A stretch of DNA of 9,184 bases from Mageeibacillus sp. UBA5734 (GCA_002419365.1 DIGA01000013.1:1-9184), one strand, 5' to 3'. Shown: positions 1 through 5,657, counted from the stretch's first letter. Made by a program: numbers and translations. The notes: generated by a model from the letters alone, not told the origin.

Positions 1-2
1 TG

Positions 3-146
3 TGCAGCAGCTGTGGCGAAGCGAAGAAGACTTTGGACTTATCAGAACGCACCTATCACTGTGAGGCATGTGGTGCAGTGATCAACCGGGATTACAATGC
101 CAGTATCAATATCAGGAGAGAGGGCATGCGCCTGCTACTGGCGTAG
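3..146 (+). CDS. tnpB: TnpB RNA-guided nuclease, C-terminal fragment (cut by window edge)
   Basis: The frame starting at base 3 encodes 47 residues and a TAG stop. It holds the CSSCG and CEACG cysteine pairs of the TnpB zinc finger, followed by INRDYNASINI, the RDxNAxxNI segment that carries the last RuvC acidic residue of TnpB and Cas12-like nucleases. TnpB is an omegaRNA-guided DNA endonuclease that favours retention of its transposon. Only the tail is visible, so it is unknown whether the full gene is intact. The visible part has no frameshift, and the key cysteines and the Asp are present. Confidence 0.9.
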   Translation, partial: CSSCGEAKKTLDLSERTYHCEACGAVINRDYNASINIRREGMRLLLA

Positions 147-254
147 CTCATATTTCCAAACCGTGGGGCACACGGGGTTAGCTCGCGGATGCTGCAGCCG
201 TTAGGCTGCTCGAACGAGAAGCTCCCACTTCTTAAAGTGGTGGGAGTATGTCAC
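147..254 (+). ncRNA. Candidate omegaRNA (reRNA) scaffold in the right end of the tnpB element
   Basis: Right after the tnpB stop the sequence folds into successive hairpins: CCGTG/CACGG (161-165, 171-175), GCAGCC/GGCTGC with a GTTA loop (194-199, 204-209), an enclosing CTCG/CGAG (182-185, 215-218), and CTCCCAC/GTGGGAG (222-228, 240-246). The last one can also pair in a shifted register, CCACTT with AAGTGG. In studied TnpB systems the guide RNA begins within the 3' part of tnpB and ends in the flanking DNA beyond the right end, where the adjacent bases act as the guide. By analogy the guide here would begin at about 255. The 5' end is not determinable and probably lies within the tnpB coding region. 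Confidence 0.65.
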
Positions 255-265
255 CGAAGACTGTA

Positions 266-279
266 TCCTGTGCACAGGA
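266..279. repeat. 14-bp perfect palindrome upstream of the HAD gene
   Basis: TCCTGTG directly abuts its reverse complement CACAGGA. It lies between the right end of the tnpB element and the HAD phosphatase start. A weak promoter-like pair (AGGACA at 276-281, CTATAT at 299-304, 17-bp spacing) overlaps its right half, so it could be an operator. No known regulator consensus was recognised. Confidence 0.35.
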
Positions 280-329
280 CAAACGGCCTGTATCGTGTCT
301 ATATGAGGTGTGAAGAGGTGCAAGAACCC

Positions 330-1124
330 ATGGAAACCCGAAAAGCTCTGGTCTTTTTTGATATTGACGGCACCCTGCTGGATCGTCAGCAGCAGGCGCC
401 CGAGTCGGCTGTCCAGGCCATTGCCCAGCTGCGGGCAAACGGACACTTGGCCTTTATCAATACCGGCCGTTGCATGGCCATGGTCAGCGAAGAGATCCAG
501 GCGATCGGATTTGACGGCATCGTTGCTTCCTGTGGCACTCACATAACAGTGGGCAGCCAGACTCTGGAAAATATCCTGATCCCGGAGGATCAGCTCCAGT
601 CGATCATCCAACTGCTGATAGCAAACCAGATCGATTTCTGGCTGGAAGGCCCAGATCACGTCTACCTGGACTCTGTCACCCACCCTGCCTTCTACCGCAA
701 ATTCCTGTCTGAGTATCCCGGCTGGCCAGGTCTGTTCGCCGATTTCCGGGATGCCAAACCACTACGGGTCAACAAATTCAGCTACCTGATCAACCGGCAC
801 AGTCAGTTCGACCAGGTCGAACCCATCCTTAGAAACCAGTTTGACCTGATTATCCACCGCGAAGACCACGGCGAAGTCATTCCCAAGGGATTTAGCAAAG
901 CGACCGGGATAGACCAGGTTAAAACCTTCCTCGGCCAGTCAGGAGCCAAGGTTTTTGCCTTTGGTGACAGCCTTAATGACCTCGACATGCTCAAGGCAGC
1001 TGACTTCGGTATCGCCATGGGCGGCAGCCGCAGCCGCCTGATCGAACTATCCAGCCATCTGACAGATTCCCCTGCCGATCACGGCATCGCCAACGCCTTG
1101 CGACATTATCAATTAATCGAATGA
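330..1124 (+). CDS. Cof-type HAD-superfamily hydrolase (probable sugar-phosphate or phosphometabolite phosphatase)
   Basis: A 264-aa cytoplasmic hydrolase that would remove phosphate from small phosphorylated metabolites by way of an aspartyl-phosphate; the substrate cannot be told from sequence. All four HAD motifs are visible: motif I FFDIDGTLL with nucleophile D11 and acid D13, motif II INTGR around T45, motif III lysine in KGFSKATGI (K190), and motif IV FGDSLNDLDML with D213 and D217 for Mg2+. The stretch between motifs II and III is the Cof-type (C2) cap. The length is normal for the family. The same frame stays open back to an ATG at 189, but that start lies inside the tnpB right end. 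I chose ATG 330 because AGAGGTG at 314-320 is a suitable ribosome binding site and DIDGT then sits at the usual distance from the N-terminus. GTG 318 is a weaker alternative. Confidence 0.9.
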   Translation: METRKALVFFDIDGTLLDRQQQAPESAVQAIAQLRANGHLAFINTGRCMAMVSEEIQAIGFDGIVASCGTHITVGSQTLENILIPEDQLQSIIQLLIANQIDFWLEGPDHVYLDSVTHPAFYRKFLSEYPGWPGLFADFRDAKPLRVNKFSYLINRHSQFDQVEPILRNQFDLIIHREDHGEVIPKGFSKATGIDQVKTFLGQSGAKVFAFGDSLNDLDMLKAADFGIAMGGSRSRLIELSSHLTDSPADHGIANALRHYQLIE

Positions 1125-1140
1125 CACACGGACACTTTTC

Positions 1141-1183
1141 CGACATTCTGTCGAAATCGTGCGAAAGGATGGTGATGTCGCAC
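1141..1183. repeat. Two small inverted repeats between the HAD gene and the 80-aa gene
   Basis: CGACA/TGTCG (1141-1145, 1149-1153) is followed by GTGCGA/TCGCAC (1159-1164, 1178-1183). Neither is followed by a T-run, so neither looks like a terminator for the HAD gene. They sit just upstream of the -35 box at 1192 and could be regulator sites. They could also be chance. Confidence 0.3.
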
Positions 1184-1191
1184 AAGAAGAC

Positions 1192-1220
1192 TTGACAAAT
1201 TCTGTGAAAGATAACAAGAT
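1192..1220 (+). promoter_or_regulatory. Putative sigma-A promoter for the 80-aa gene
   Basis: A perfect -35 box TTGACA (1192-1197) is followed after 17 bp by CAAGAT (1215-1220), a weak -10. This predicts a leader of roughly 50 nt before the ATG at 1279. Confidence 0.5.
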
Positions 1221-1278
1221 GGATTCAGAACAACAAACGTTTTCAAGATATGAGAATAAGAAAAGAAAGGAAACAACC

Positions 1279-1521
1279 ATGAAAGTTTTCAATGTTGATG
1301 TAGAATCATTCTCCAAACTGATCCAGTCCTGCAAGGGCACCGTCACCATCATCACCGAAGACGGCGACCGCATCGTGACCAACAGCATGCTCTCCGCCCT
1401 GATCGGTTTCGCCAAAGTCCTCGAAGTCGCTTCCCTCAAAGAGATCGAATTCGAATGCGAAGATCCGGAAGACCGCGTCCGCGTGCTCGACTTCATGATG
1501 AAGTATCGCGCCGACAAATAA
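1279..1521 (+). CDS. Small conserved-type protein of unknown function (80 aa)
   Basis: Begins MKVFNVDVESFSKLI and has no signal peptide, membrane segment or cysteine-based metal site; C18 is single and C60 lies in an acidic stretch. The pattern is an N-terminal helix, a CKGTVTIITEDGDRI beta-hairpin-like stretch, a hydrophobic middle helix, then EFECEDPEDRVRVLDFMM. This resembles a small family seen in Firmicutes that databases sometimes label, without support, as polyA polymerase. That link is from memory, and I assign no function. The frame is open from 1159, but ATG 1279 is preceded by an AGAAAGGAA purine tract (1264-1272) and lies downstream of the predicted promoter, so it is preferred. 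It is a single-gene unit with its own promoter and a strong terminator. Confidence 0.75.
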   Translation: MKVFNVDVESFSKLIQSCKGTVTIITEDGDRIVTNSMLSALIGFAKVLEVASLKEIEFECEDPEDRVRVLDFMMKYRADK

Positions 1522-1545
1522 GTTCCCACCCCAGTCAATCTTGAC

Positions 1546-1576
1546 AGCTGCCTCGTCCAGACGGGGCAGCTTTTTT
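1546..1576 (+). terminator. Rho-independent terminator after the 80-aa gene
   Basis: The stem AGCTGCCTCG (1546-1555) pairs with CGGGGCAGCT (1562-1571) with one G-U pair and a 6-nt loop, followed by TTTTTT at 1571-1576. It separates the small gene from the sigma factor gene. Confidence 0.92.
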
Positions 1577-1617
1577 CTGTACAATGGTCTATAGCGCCAG
1601 AGGATTGAATCATCCGT

Positions 1618-1623
1618 TATAAT
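1618..1623 (+). promoter_or_regulatory. Perfect -10 box TATAAT immediately before the sigma factor ATG
   Basis: TATAAT ends only 6 bp before the ATG at 1630, so transcription starting about 7 nt downstream would begin at or next to the start codon. No good -35 box is seen at 16-18 bp upstream, so an activator or an unusual sigma factor may be needed. Confidence 0.5.
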
Positions 1624-1629
1624 GAATCC

Positions 1630-2145
1630 ATGAACCAGGACAACGCCATCACACAGTTCGAAGCCCTTTACCACCAGACATTCCGGCGACTGAGCCAGTA
1701 TGTCTTGTTCAAGGCTGGCTCGGTCAGCGACACCGAAGACATCGTCGCCGCTGTCTACGCCGACTATTTCCAACACGTCGTCCAGCGCGGCCATGCCGAG
1801 CCCACCAATCCATATGCCTATCTGGTCCGCATGGCCAACCACGGTCTCGGTCGCCTGTACAAAGAACGTCAAACCGAGATGTCCCTGGATGATGAGCACA
1901 ATCATTTGTCTGAGACCCTGCCTGATGATCCCGAGGCACTCAGCCGCTTTTTTGACCAGATCGACAGCCAGGAACTCTGGCTTGGCATTCGTCGCCTCAG
2001 CGCTGCCGAGCAGCAAGTCATCGTCGCCCACCTGCGCTTCGACCTGACGTTCCGCGATATTGCCGGGCAGCTCGGCCAGAAAGAGAGCGCCGTGAAGCTG
2101 CGCTACTACCGTGCACTTGAACGATTGAAGAAAATGTTCGCCTGA
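1630..2145 (+). CDS. ECF-type RNA polymerase sigma factor (sigma-70 family)
   Basis: A 171-aa two-domain sigma factor that would direct RNA polymerase to a special promoter set. Sigma region 2 covers roughly residues 8-80 (from FEALYHQTFRRLSQYV through DTEDIVAAVYADYF to NPYAYLVRMANHGLGRLYKE). Region 4 covers about 119-170, with the helix-turn-helix around LTFRDIAGQLGQKESAVK and ending RYYRALERLKKMF. The length fits ECF factors; regions 1.2 and 3 are absent. ATG 1630 is the only possible start, because an in-frame TGA lies at 1606-1608 and no other start codon falls between. There is no Shine-Dalgarno sequence in front. The membrane protein gene begins 79 bp downstream, the usual sigma/anti-sigma order, so the two are probably co-transcribed and the second is the likely regulator. 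The promoter targets are unknown. Confidence 0.88.
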   Translation: MNQDNAITQFEALYHQTFRRLSQYVLFKAGSVSDTEDIVAAVYADYFQHVVQRGHAEPTNPYAYLVRMANHGLGRLYKERQTEMSLDDEHNHLSETLPDDPEALSRFFDQIDSQELWLGIRRLSAAEQQVIVAHLRFDLTFRDIAGQLGQKESAVKLRYYRALERLKKMFA

Positions 2146-2224
2146 AATCGGTCTGCGTTGTAACCATTTGTCAGTTTTTCCTCTCTAATAAATCAGAAGA
2201 CAAAAAATCAAGGAGGCGATCAGA

Positions 2225-3235
2225 ATGAATCGCTTGAAAACCGTCGTCAAAGAACACGCTTTGAACGAAGATGCGATGCTTACCCGCATTCGTTCCAAGC
2301 AGCACGTCATTCATAAGGAGGAACCTTTCATGTCCATGAAACGCCTTTTACCCATCGGCTTAGCCGCTGCCCTCGTTCTCGCTGTCATCGCCAGCTGGTC
2401 TTTCTTCGTACCGGGTGTCACAGCGCCAGTCACCACGGGAACCGCAGCTGAGAAGCCGGCGGTCTCGGCTTATGCCTCAGTTGAAATCACATACGATTCA
2501 GATGGGGAAATGGGTAGCATCGAAATATTGACCGATGATAATGGCAAAGTAGAAAGTGTTATTGATGATGATGGTAAAGAGATTGATCAACCTGAGCTAA
2601 AAGGTATGTCAGTCGGTCAAGTCATAAAATGGGCTAAAGACCAAGGGTTCATTGTTTCGAGTCAAGATGATGATGAGACAATTGTTCTGGTTACGACTGC
2701 TTTAATTAGCGAAACAGAAGAAGATGTTGATGAAAAGGAAGAATCATTTGCCCAGAAGATTCAAGATGATATTCAAGTGGAACTTGCAGACGGCGAGTTA
2801 AAAGTAGCATTAATCAAAGCAACTCTTCGTGAACGAGAAAAGTACGCGGAAGAGGGTCAAAAAATCCCTCTTGGACTTTACATCGTCAATGGTATGGTTG
2901 ACCTGAATGGTGATAATAAGCTAGATGACGAAACCATTCGCGATGTTAACAATGATGGTGAACCCGATAAGATTTCCGATCTGATTAAATATTTCAAAGA
3001 ACATGGGGCTGAACTGGATGAAGAGGATCCTTTATCAGATCTTTTTGCCAAAAGAATTTCGATCCTGGAACGCAAGGCCGATCGTGATGAAATCAAAGAG
3101 TCTCGCAAAGCCGAGAACGAAGCTGATGAATCAGAAGAACCCGAAGAGGACGAGGATTCTGGCAAGCCAGACTCTGTGCCTCCCGTAACCCCTCCTGGCC
3201 AGGCGAAAAAGGAAACAGTCGCAAGTGGTTCCTGA
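2225..3235 (+). CDS. Membrane-anchored RsgI-like anti-sigma candidate with acidic, calcium-loop C-terminus
   Basis: 336 aa. A short basic cytoplasmic tail (1-38) precedes one membrane helix (about 41-62); the rest should be outside the cell. Residues 82-160 (SAYASVEI, then ELKGMSVGQVIKWAKDQGF and ETIVLVTTALIS) follow the pattern of the RsgI extracytoplasmic domain. LIKATLREREKYAEEGQKI (196-214) matches the segment that normally follows it. RsgI proteins are transmembrane anti-sigma factors that are cut at an Asn-Pro bond in an NPSxE motif; here that motif is absent, with ASVEI running straight into TYDSDGE. Two EF-hand-like loops follow (DLNGDNKLDDE 226-236, DVNNDGEPDKISD 240-252), then a helix, an acidic tract (297-311) and a Pro-rich tail. 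From about 2490 the DNA is AT-rich, unlike its 5' end. ATG 2225 has AAGGAGG at 2211-2217; a second in-frame start at 2330 is also well placed. The anti-sigma role is inferred from the neighbouring sigma gene. Confidence 0.7.
   Translation: MNRLKTVVKEHALNEDAMLTRIRSKQHVIHKEEPFMSMKRLLPIGLAAALVLAVIASWSFFVPGVTAPVTTGTAAEKPAVSAYASVEITYDSDGEMGSIEILTDDNGKVESVIDDDGKEIDQPELKGMSVGQVIKWAKDQGFIVSSQDDDETIVLVTTALISETEEDVDEKEESFAQKIQDDIQVELADGELKVALIKATLREREKYAEEGQKIPLGLYIVNGMVDLNGDNKLDDETIRDVNNDGEPDKISDLIKYFKEHGAELDEEDPLSDLFAKRISILERKADRDEIKESRKAENEADESEEPEEDEDSGKPDSVPPVTPPGQAKKETVASGS
2315..2332 (+). promoter_or_regulatory. Internal ribosome binding site with in-frame ATG inside the RsgI-like gene
   Basis: AAGGAGG at 2315-2321 lies 8 bp before an in-frame ATG at 2330. 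Starting here would give a 301-aa product that lacks the 35-residue cytoplasmic tail but keeps the membrane helix, which would then start near residue 6. The motif overlaps the codons for His-Lys-Glu-Glu, so chance is possible. Confidence 0.45.
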
Positions 3236-3265
3236 TGCTTGTCGGCCGATCATTTCCTCCATATC

Positions 3266-3300
3266 AAAGGGGCTTCGCATCAAGCTGCGAAGCCCCTTTT
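3266..3300 (+). terminator. Strong intrinsic terminator between convergent genes
   Basis: A perfect 14-bp stem, AAAGGGGCTTCGCA (3266-3279) with TGCGAAGCCCCTTT (3286-3299), has a 6-nt loop and ends in TTTT on the + strand. It terminates the sigma/RsgI-like unit. It may also serve larA, which ends at 3334 from the other side, but the T-run on the - strand is short. Confidence 0.9.
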
Positions 3301-3333
3301 CATGGCCAGCGTGTGATTTGATTGTAACGTGTC

Positions 3334-4581
3334 TTACCCCTTGGCAAAGGGCAGGGTGGAACCACCATAGGGCATGACGATGACTGAGGCATCCTGACCC
3401 AGAATTGCCAGGGCGGCGTCGAGGGCAGTCTGGGCATCGGCATATGGCTCGAGATTGACGGAGCGGACAAAGTCGGCATCGAGATCGCTGACGAAGAAGA
3501 TCCGGGCCATCTGGAGGACCATGGCGATGGCCGCGGCTTTGTGGCCACCGAGCTCAAAATTGCGGCCGATTTCCTCGACCATGAACTCTGGTTTGTACTG
3601 GGTCATCCAGCGTTCAAAACAGGGTTCACCGAGGCCTTCCTTGGCGGAGGCAATCCAGAGCACGATGCCACCTTCGCGGACCGCGTGCTTGGCATTGTCG
3701 AGCGCCTTCTGGGCCTGGTACATGTTGATGTCCTTGGGATAGCCACCGGGCGAGACGATGACCAGGTCGGCGCGCTTATCGATCTCGCACTTGTACAAGG
3801 TGTCGAGGAACGCACAGCCAGCGCGATGGGCAGTGATGGGGTGACCGGCAACGGCGTTGACGATTTGCTTCTTTTCGTCGAGGACGACGTTGAGGATGAA
3901 ATCGACGCTGATCAGGTTCAGGACATCGTCGATATCCTGGCGCACCGGGTTGTCATCGATCGCACCGGCCTTGGCTGCGGCCTGGACCATCATGCTGTGG
4001 TTTTCCTGGATGGCATCATGGGTGCAGACACCGGGCATGATCGCCTTGGCCCCACCGCTGTAGCCGGCAAAATAATGGAACTCGATGTTGCCCAGGCAGA
4101 TGCGGCGGTCAGCCTCAACCACCGGACGGAAAACATCCACCCGCGTGCCGAACTTTGTGTGGCCGACGGGTACACAGTCGTCGGTATCCAGATCGATGCA
4201 GCGGACGGATTCAAACACATCATCGCCCACCAGATAGCGCATTTCAGCTTCGGTGTGGCGGCGGTGGCTGCCCAGGCCAAAGGCAATGAACACATCTTCG
4301 CGGCGAATGCCTGCTGCGTACAATTCTTCAAGCAGGGAAGGCAGGAGCAGCTTGCTTGGCAAAGGACGGGTGATGTCACTCGTCACAATCGCGACTGTTT
4401 CTCCTGGCCTTACAAGCTCACCGATCCGGGGCGAATCGATGGGATTGGCCAGCGCCCGTTTGACCTCAGCAACACCGGTCAGATCGAGAGCCACTTCATT
4501 GGGTACCAGGACTTGGGTTGGATGATTCTGCGGTATATCGAGTGAAACGGTTGATTTTCCAAAACCGACTTCTATTTGCAT
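3334..4581 (-). CDS. larA: LarA-family nickel-pincer-nucleotide racemase/epimerase (lactate racemase-like)
   Basis: A 415-aa cytoplasmic enzyme of the LarA (DUF2088) family, which inverts the C2 centre of 2-hydroxy acids through hydride transfer to a nickel-pincer nucleotide. The active-site pattern is complete: GLGSHRRHT with H106, EFHYFAGYSGGAK with H169 and K179, and H195 in IQENH. The spacings H169-K179 (10) and K179-H195 (16) equal those of H174, K184 and H200 in characterised lactate racemase, where the lysine binds the cofactor and H200 holds nickel. The frame is open up to 4644, but ATG 4581 has AAAAGGAG nine bases upstream (4591-4598) and lies below the predicted promoter. The cofactor genes larB, larC and larE are not nearby. 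LarA homologues have been reported to act on other 2-hydroxy acids, including malate and gluconate, so lactate is not certain. The gene diverges from a DeoR regulator, which may control it. Confidence 0.9.
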   Translation of the reverse strand: MQIEVGFGKSTVSLDIPQNHPTQVLVPNEVALDLTGVAEVKRALANPIDSPRIGELVRPGETVAIVTSDITRPLPSKLLLPSLLEELYAAGIRREDVFIAFGLGSHRRHTEAEMRYLVGDDVFESVRCIDLDTDDCVPVGHTKFGTRVDVFRPVVEADRRICLGNIEFHYFAGYSGGAKAIMPGVCTHDAIQENHSMMVQAAAKAGAIDDNPVRQDIDDVLNLISVDFILNVVLDEKKQIVNAVAGHPITAHRAGCAFLDTLYKCEIDKRADLVIVSPGGYPKDINMYQAQKALDNAKHAVREGGIVLWIASAKEGLGEPCFERWMTQYKPEFMVEEIGRNFELGGHKAAAIAMVLQMARIFFVSDLDADFVRSVNLEPYADAQTALDAALAILGQDASVIVMPYGGSTLPFAKG

Positions 4582-4597
4582 ACAATAGCACTCCTTT

Positions 4598-4616
4598 TTA
4601 ACCATACTTAACCATA
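4598..4616. repeat. Tandem 9-bp repeat TTAACCATA x2 in the larA leader
   Basis: TTAACCATA occurs at 4598-4606 and 4608-4616, a 10-bp period that puts both on one face of the helix. They cover the region from the larA -10 box to the ribosome binding site. A third TTAACCA lies at 4775-4781 directly after the deoR -10 box. This arrangement fits an operator for the neighbouring DeoR protein (inference). Confidence 0.5.
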
Positions 4617-4644
4617 ATATACCAAAGATGCACCCAATCTGCAA
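4616..4644 (-). promoter_or_regulatory. Putative larA promoter (extended -10)
   Basis: Read on the - strand: TTGCAG (4644-4639), 17 bp, TATATT (4621-4616), with TGG directly before the -10 to make an extended -10. Predicted transcription starts about 30 nt before the ATG. Confidence 0.6.
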
Positions 4645-4694
4645 TCATTTCGTTTTTGGTAAACAGCTGATGGGTCAATTGGACATTTGATCGA

Positions 4695-4718
4695 TTTGTT
4701 GTCATTTTCGACAATAAA
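4695..4718. repeat. Imperfect inverted repeat in the larA-deoR spacer
   Basis: TTTGTTGTC (4695-4703) and GACAATAAA (4710-4718) are complementary except for one position and are separated by ATTTTC. It lies midway between the two divergent promoters and is not followed by a terminator T-run. It may be a regulator site serving both genes. Confidence 0.4.
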
Positions 4719-4766
4719 ACCGCCAATAGATTGCCAAATCTGACCCTGTTAAGTTGGGTGTGTTTG

Positions 4767-4775
4767 TGGTATATT
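4767..4775 (+). promoter_or_regulatory. Putative deoR promoter (extended -10)
   Basis: TGG-TATATT at 4767-4775 is an extended -10 identical to the one for larA on the other strand. There is no convincing -35, which extended -10 promoters can do without. TTAACCA follows at 4775-4781, near the expected start point. Confidence 0.5.
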
Positions 4776-4858
4776 TAACCAGGAGCAATCTTTCAAACCT
4801 TGATCATATTGGCTTATCACCCCTGACAGAATCTGGAGAATGATGGAGGGATCGGACC

Positions 4859-5611
4859 ATGCGCACCGATCGGCTACGAGAACTTGAAGAATACATGCAG
4901 CAGAAGCGTTCGGCCACCATACCCGAGCTGTGCGACCACTTCAACGTCTCGCTGAACACCATCCGGCGCGACATCAAGGAACTGGTTAAAAACGGCTCTG
5001 TTTCCAAGGTGTACGGCGGTATTCTCTGGAACCAGGAGGACAACATCGTTCCCTTCACCGCGCGCAGCACGGTCGCGATCGATGAAAAACGCCACATCGG
5101 CAGTCTGGCTGCCACCCTGGTCGAGGATGGCGAGACGATCTACATTGACTCCGGCACGACAGCAGTCCATCTGCTACCTTTCATCGCCCAGCGCAGGAAT
5201 GTCACCGTGGTCAGCAACAGCCTGATCGTTTTCAACGAGATCCAGAAATATCCGGACCTCAACCTGCTGACAGCCGGGGGTATTTTCAACCAGAAAACGA
5301 AATCATTCGTCGGCTTGTCTGCCGTCACAGGACTCAACGATATCCGCATCCGCAAGGCATTCATGAGTTCCACCGGGGTCAGCATCGAGGCAGGCGCCAC
5401 AAATAATTCGCTCCACGAGGCTGAGGTCAAGCGGGCTGTGATCAGCCGGGCCCAGAAGGTGATCCTGATGGTTGACCATACGAAATTTGACCGCTCGGCT
5501 GCGATCTGCTTTTGTGGCCTCGAGCAGCTGGCCTGCTTCATCACCGACAAAAAGCCACCGGAAAAATATCTGCGCTTTTTCGAAGAGAACCACATCATGG
5601 TCAAATACTGA
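4859..5611 (+). CDS. DeoR-family transcriptional regulator (sugar-phosphate responsive)
   Basis: A 250-aa DNA-binding regulator, probably a repressor released by a phosphorylated sugar. The N-terminal winged helix-turn-helix (about 1-57) ends in the DeoR signature TIRRDIKELVKNGSVSKVYGG. The sensor domain has the family's phosphosugar-binding elements IDSGTT (96-101), SNS (119-121), TAGG (138-141) and DHTKF (206-210). Length is typical and nothing is missing. The ATG at 4859 has ATGGAGGG at 4843-4850, with good spacing. It diverges from larA across 277 bp and converges on the transketolase operon, the kind of sugar-phosphate gene set DeoR proteins often control. The inducer and operator are not known, and the TTAACCA repeats near both divergent promoters are candidate sites. 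Confidence 0.93.
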   Translation: MRTDRLRELEEYMQQKRSATIPELCDHFNVSLNTIRRDIKELVKNGSVSKVYGGILWNQEDNIVPFTARSTVAIDEKRHIGSLAATLVEDGETIYIDSGTTAVHLLPFIAQRRNVTVVSNSLIVFNEIQKYPDLNLLTAGGIFNQKTKSFVGLSAVTGLNDIRIRKAFMSSTGVSIEAGATNNSLHEAEVKRAVISRAQKVILMVDHTKFDRSAAICFCGLEQLACFITDKKPPEKYLRFFEENHIMVKY

Positions 5612-5657
5612 TCCAGATATCATATTTTACTGTCCAGATGGATCCATTGCAGTCATG

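Larger units (their letters stand above)
1..254 (+). mobile_element. 3' remnant of an IS200/IS605 (IS1341-like) tnpB element, right end near 254
   Basis: The window opens inside a tnpB gene and continues into a structured non-coding right end. That end contains hairpin arms at 161-165/171-175, 194-199/204-209 and 222-228/240-246, followed by TATGTCAC at 247-254. A tnpB tail, a GTTAGCTCG-type segment and a subterminal hairpin before an ATGTCAC-like end are the usual order in these elements. Such elements make no target duplication and no terminal inverted repeats, so the exact border cannot be fixed from one side; 254 is my estimate. The left end and any tnpA lie outside the window. Confidence 0.8.

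Noticed and set aside
189..329. N-terminal extension of the HAD phosphatase back to ATG 189
   Set aside because: These codons lie in the tnpB right-end hairpins and have no ribosome binding site; the product would carry 47 extra residues before the DIDGT motif, unlike the family.
1523..1545. C-rich stretch resembling a SigI -35 element upstream of the sigma gene
   Set aside because: No CGAA-type -10 at the right distance, and it lies before a terminator.
1306..2031. 241-aa open frame on the - strand
   Set aside because: It runs antisense through the 80-aa gene, a strong terminator and the sigma factor gene; no family resemblance.
3541..4545. 334-aa open frame on the + strand
   Set aside because: It is the exact antisense shadow of larA, has no recognisable domain or good ribosome binding site, and arises from GC-biased codon use.
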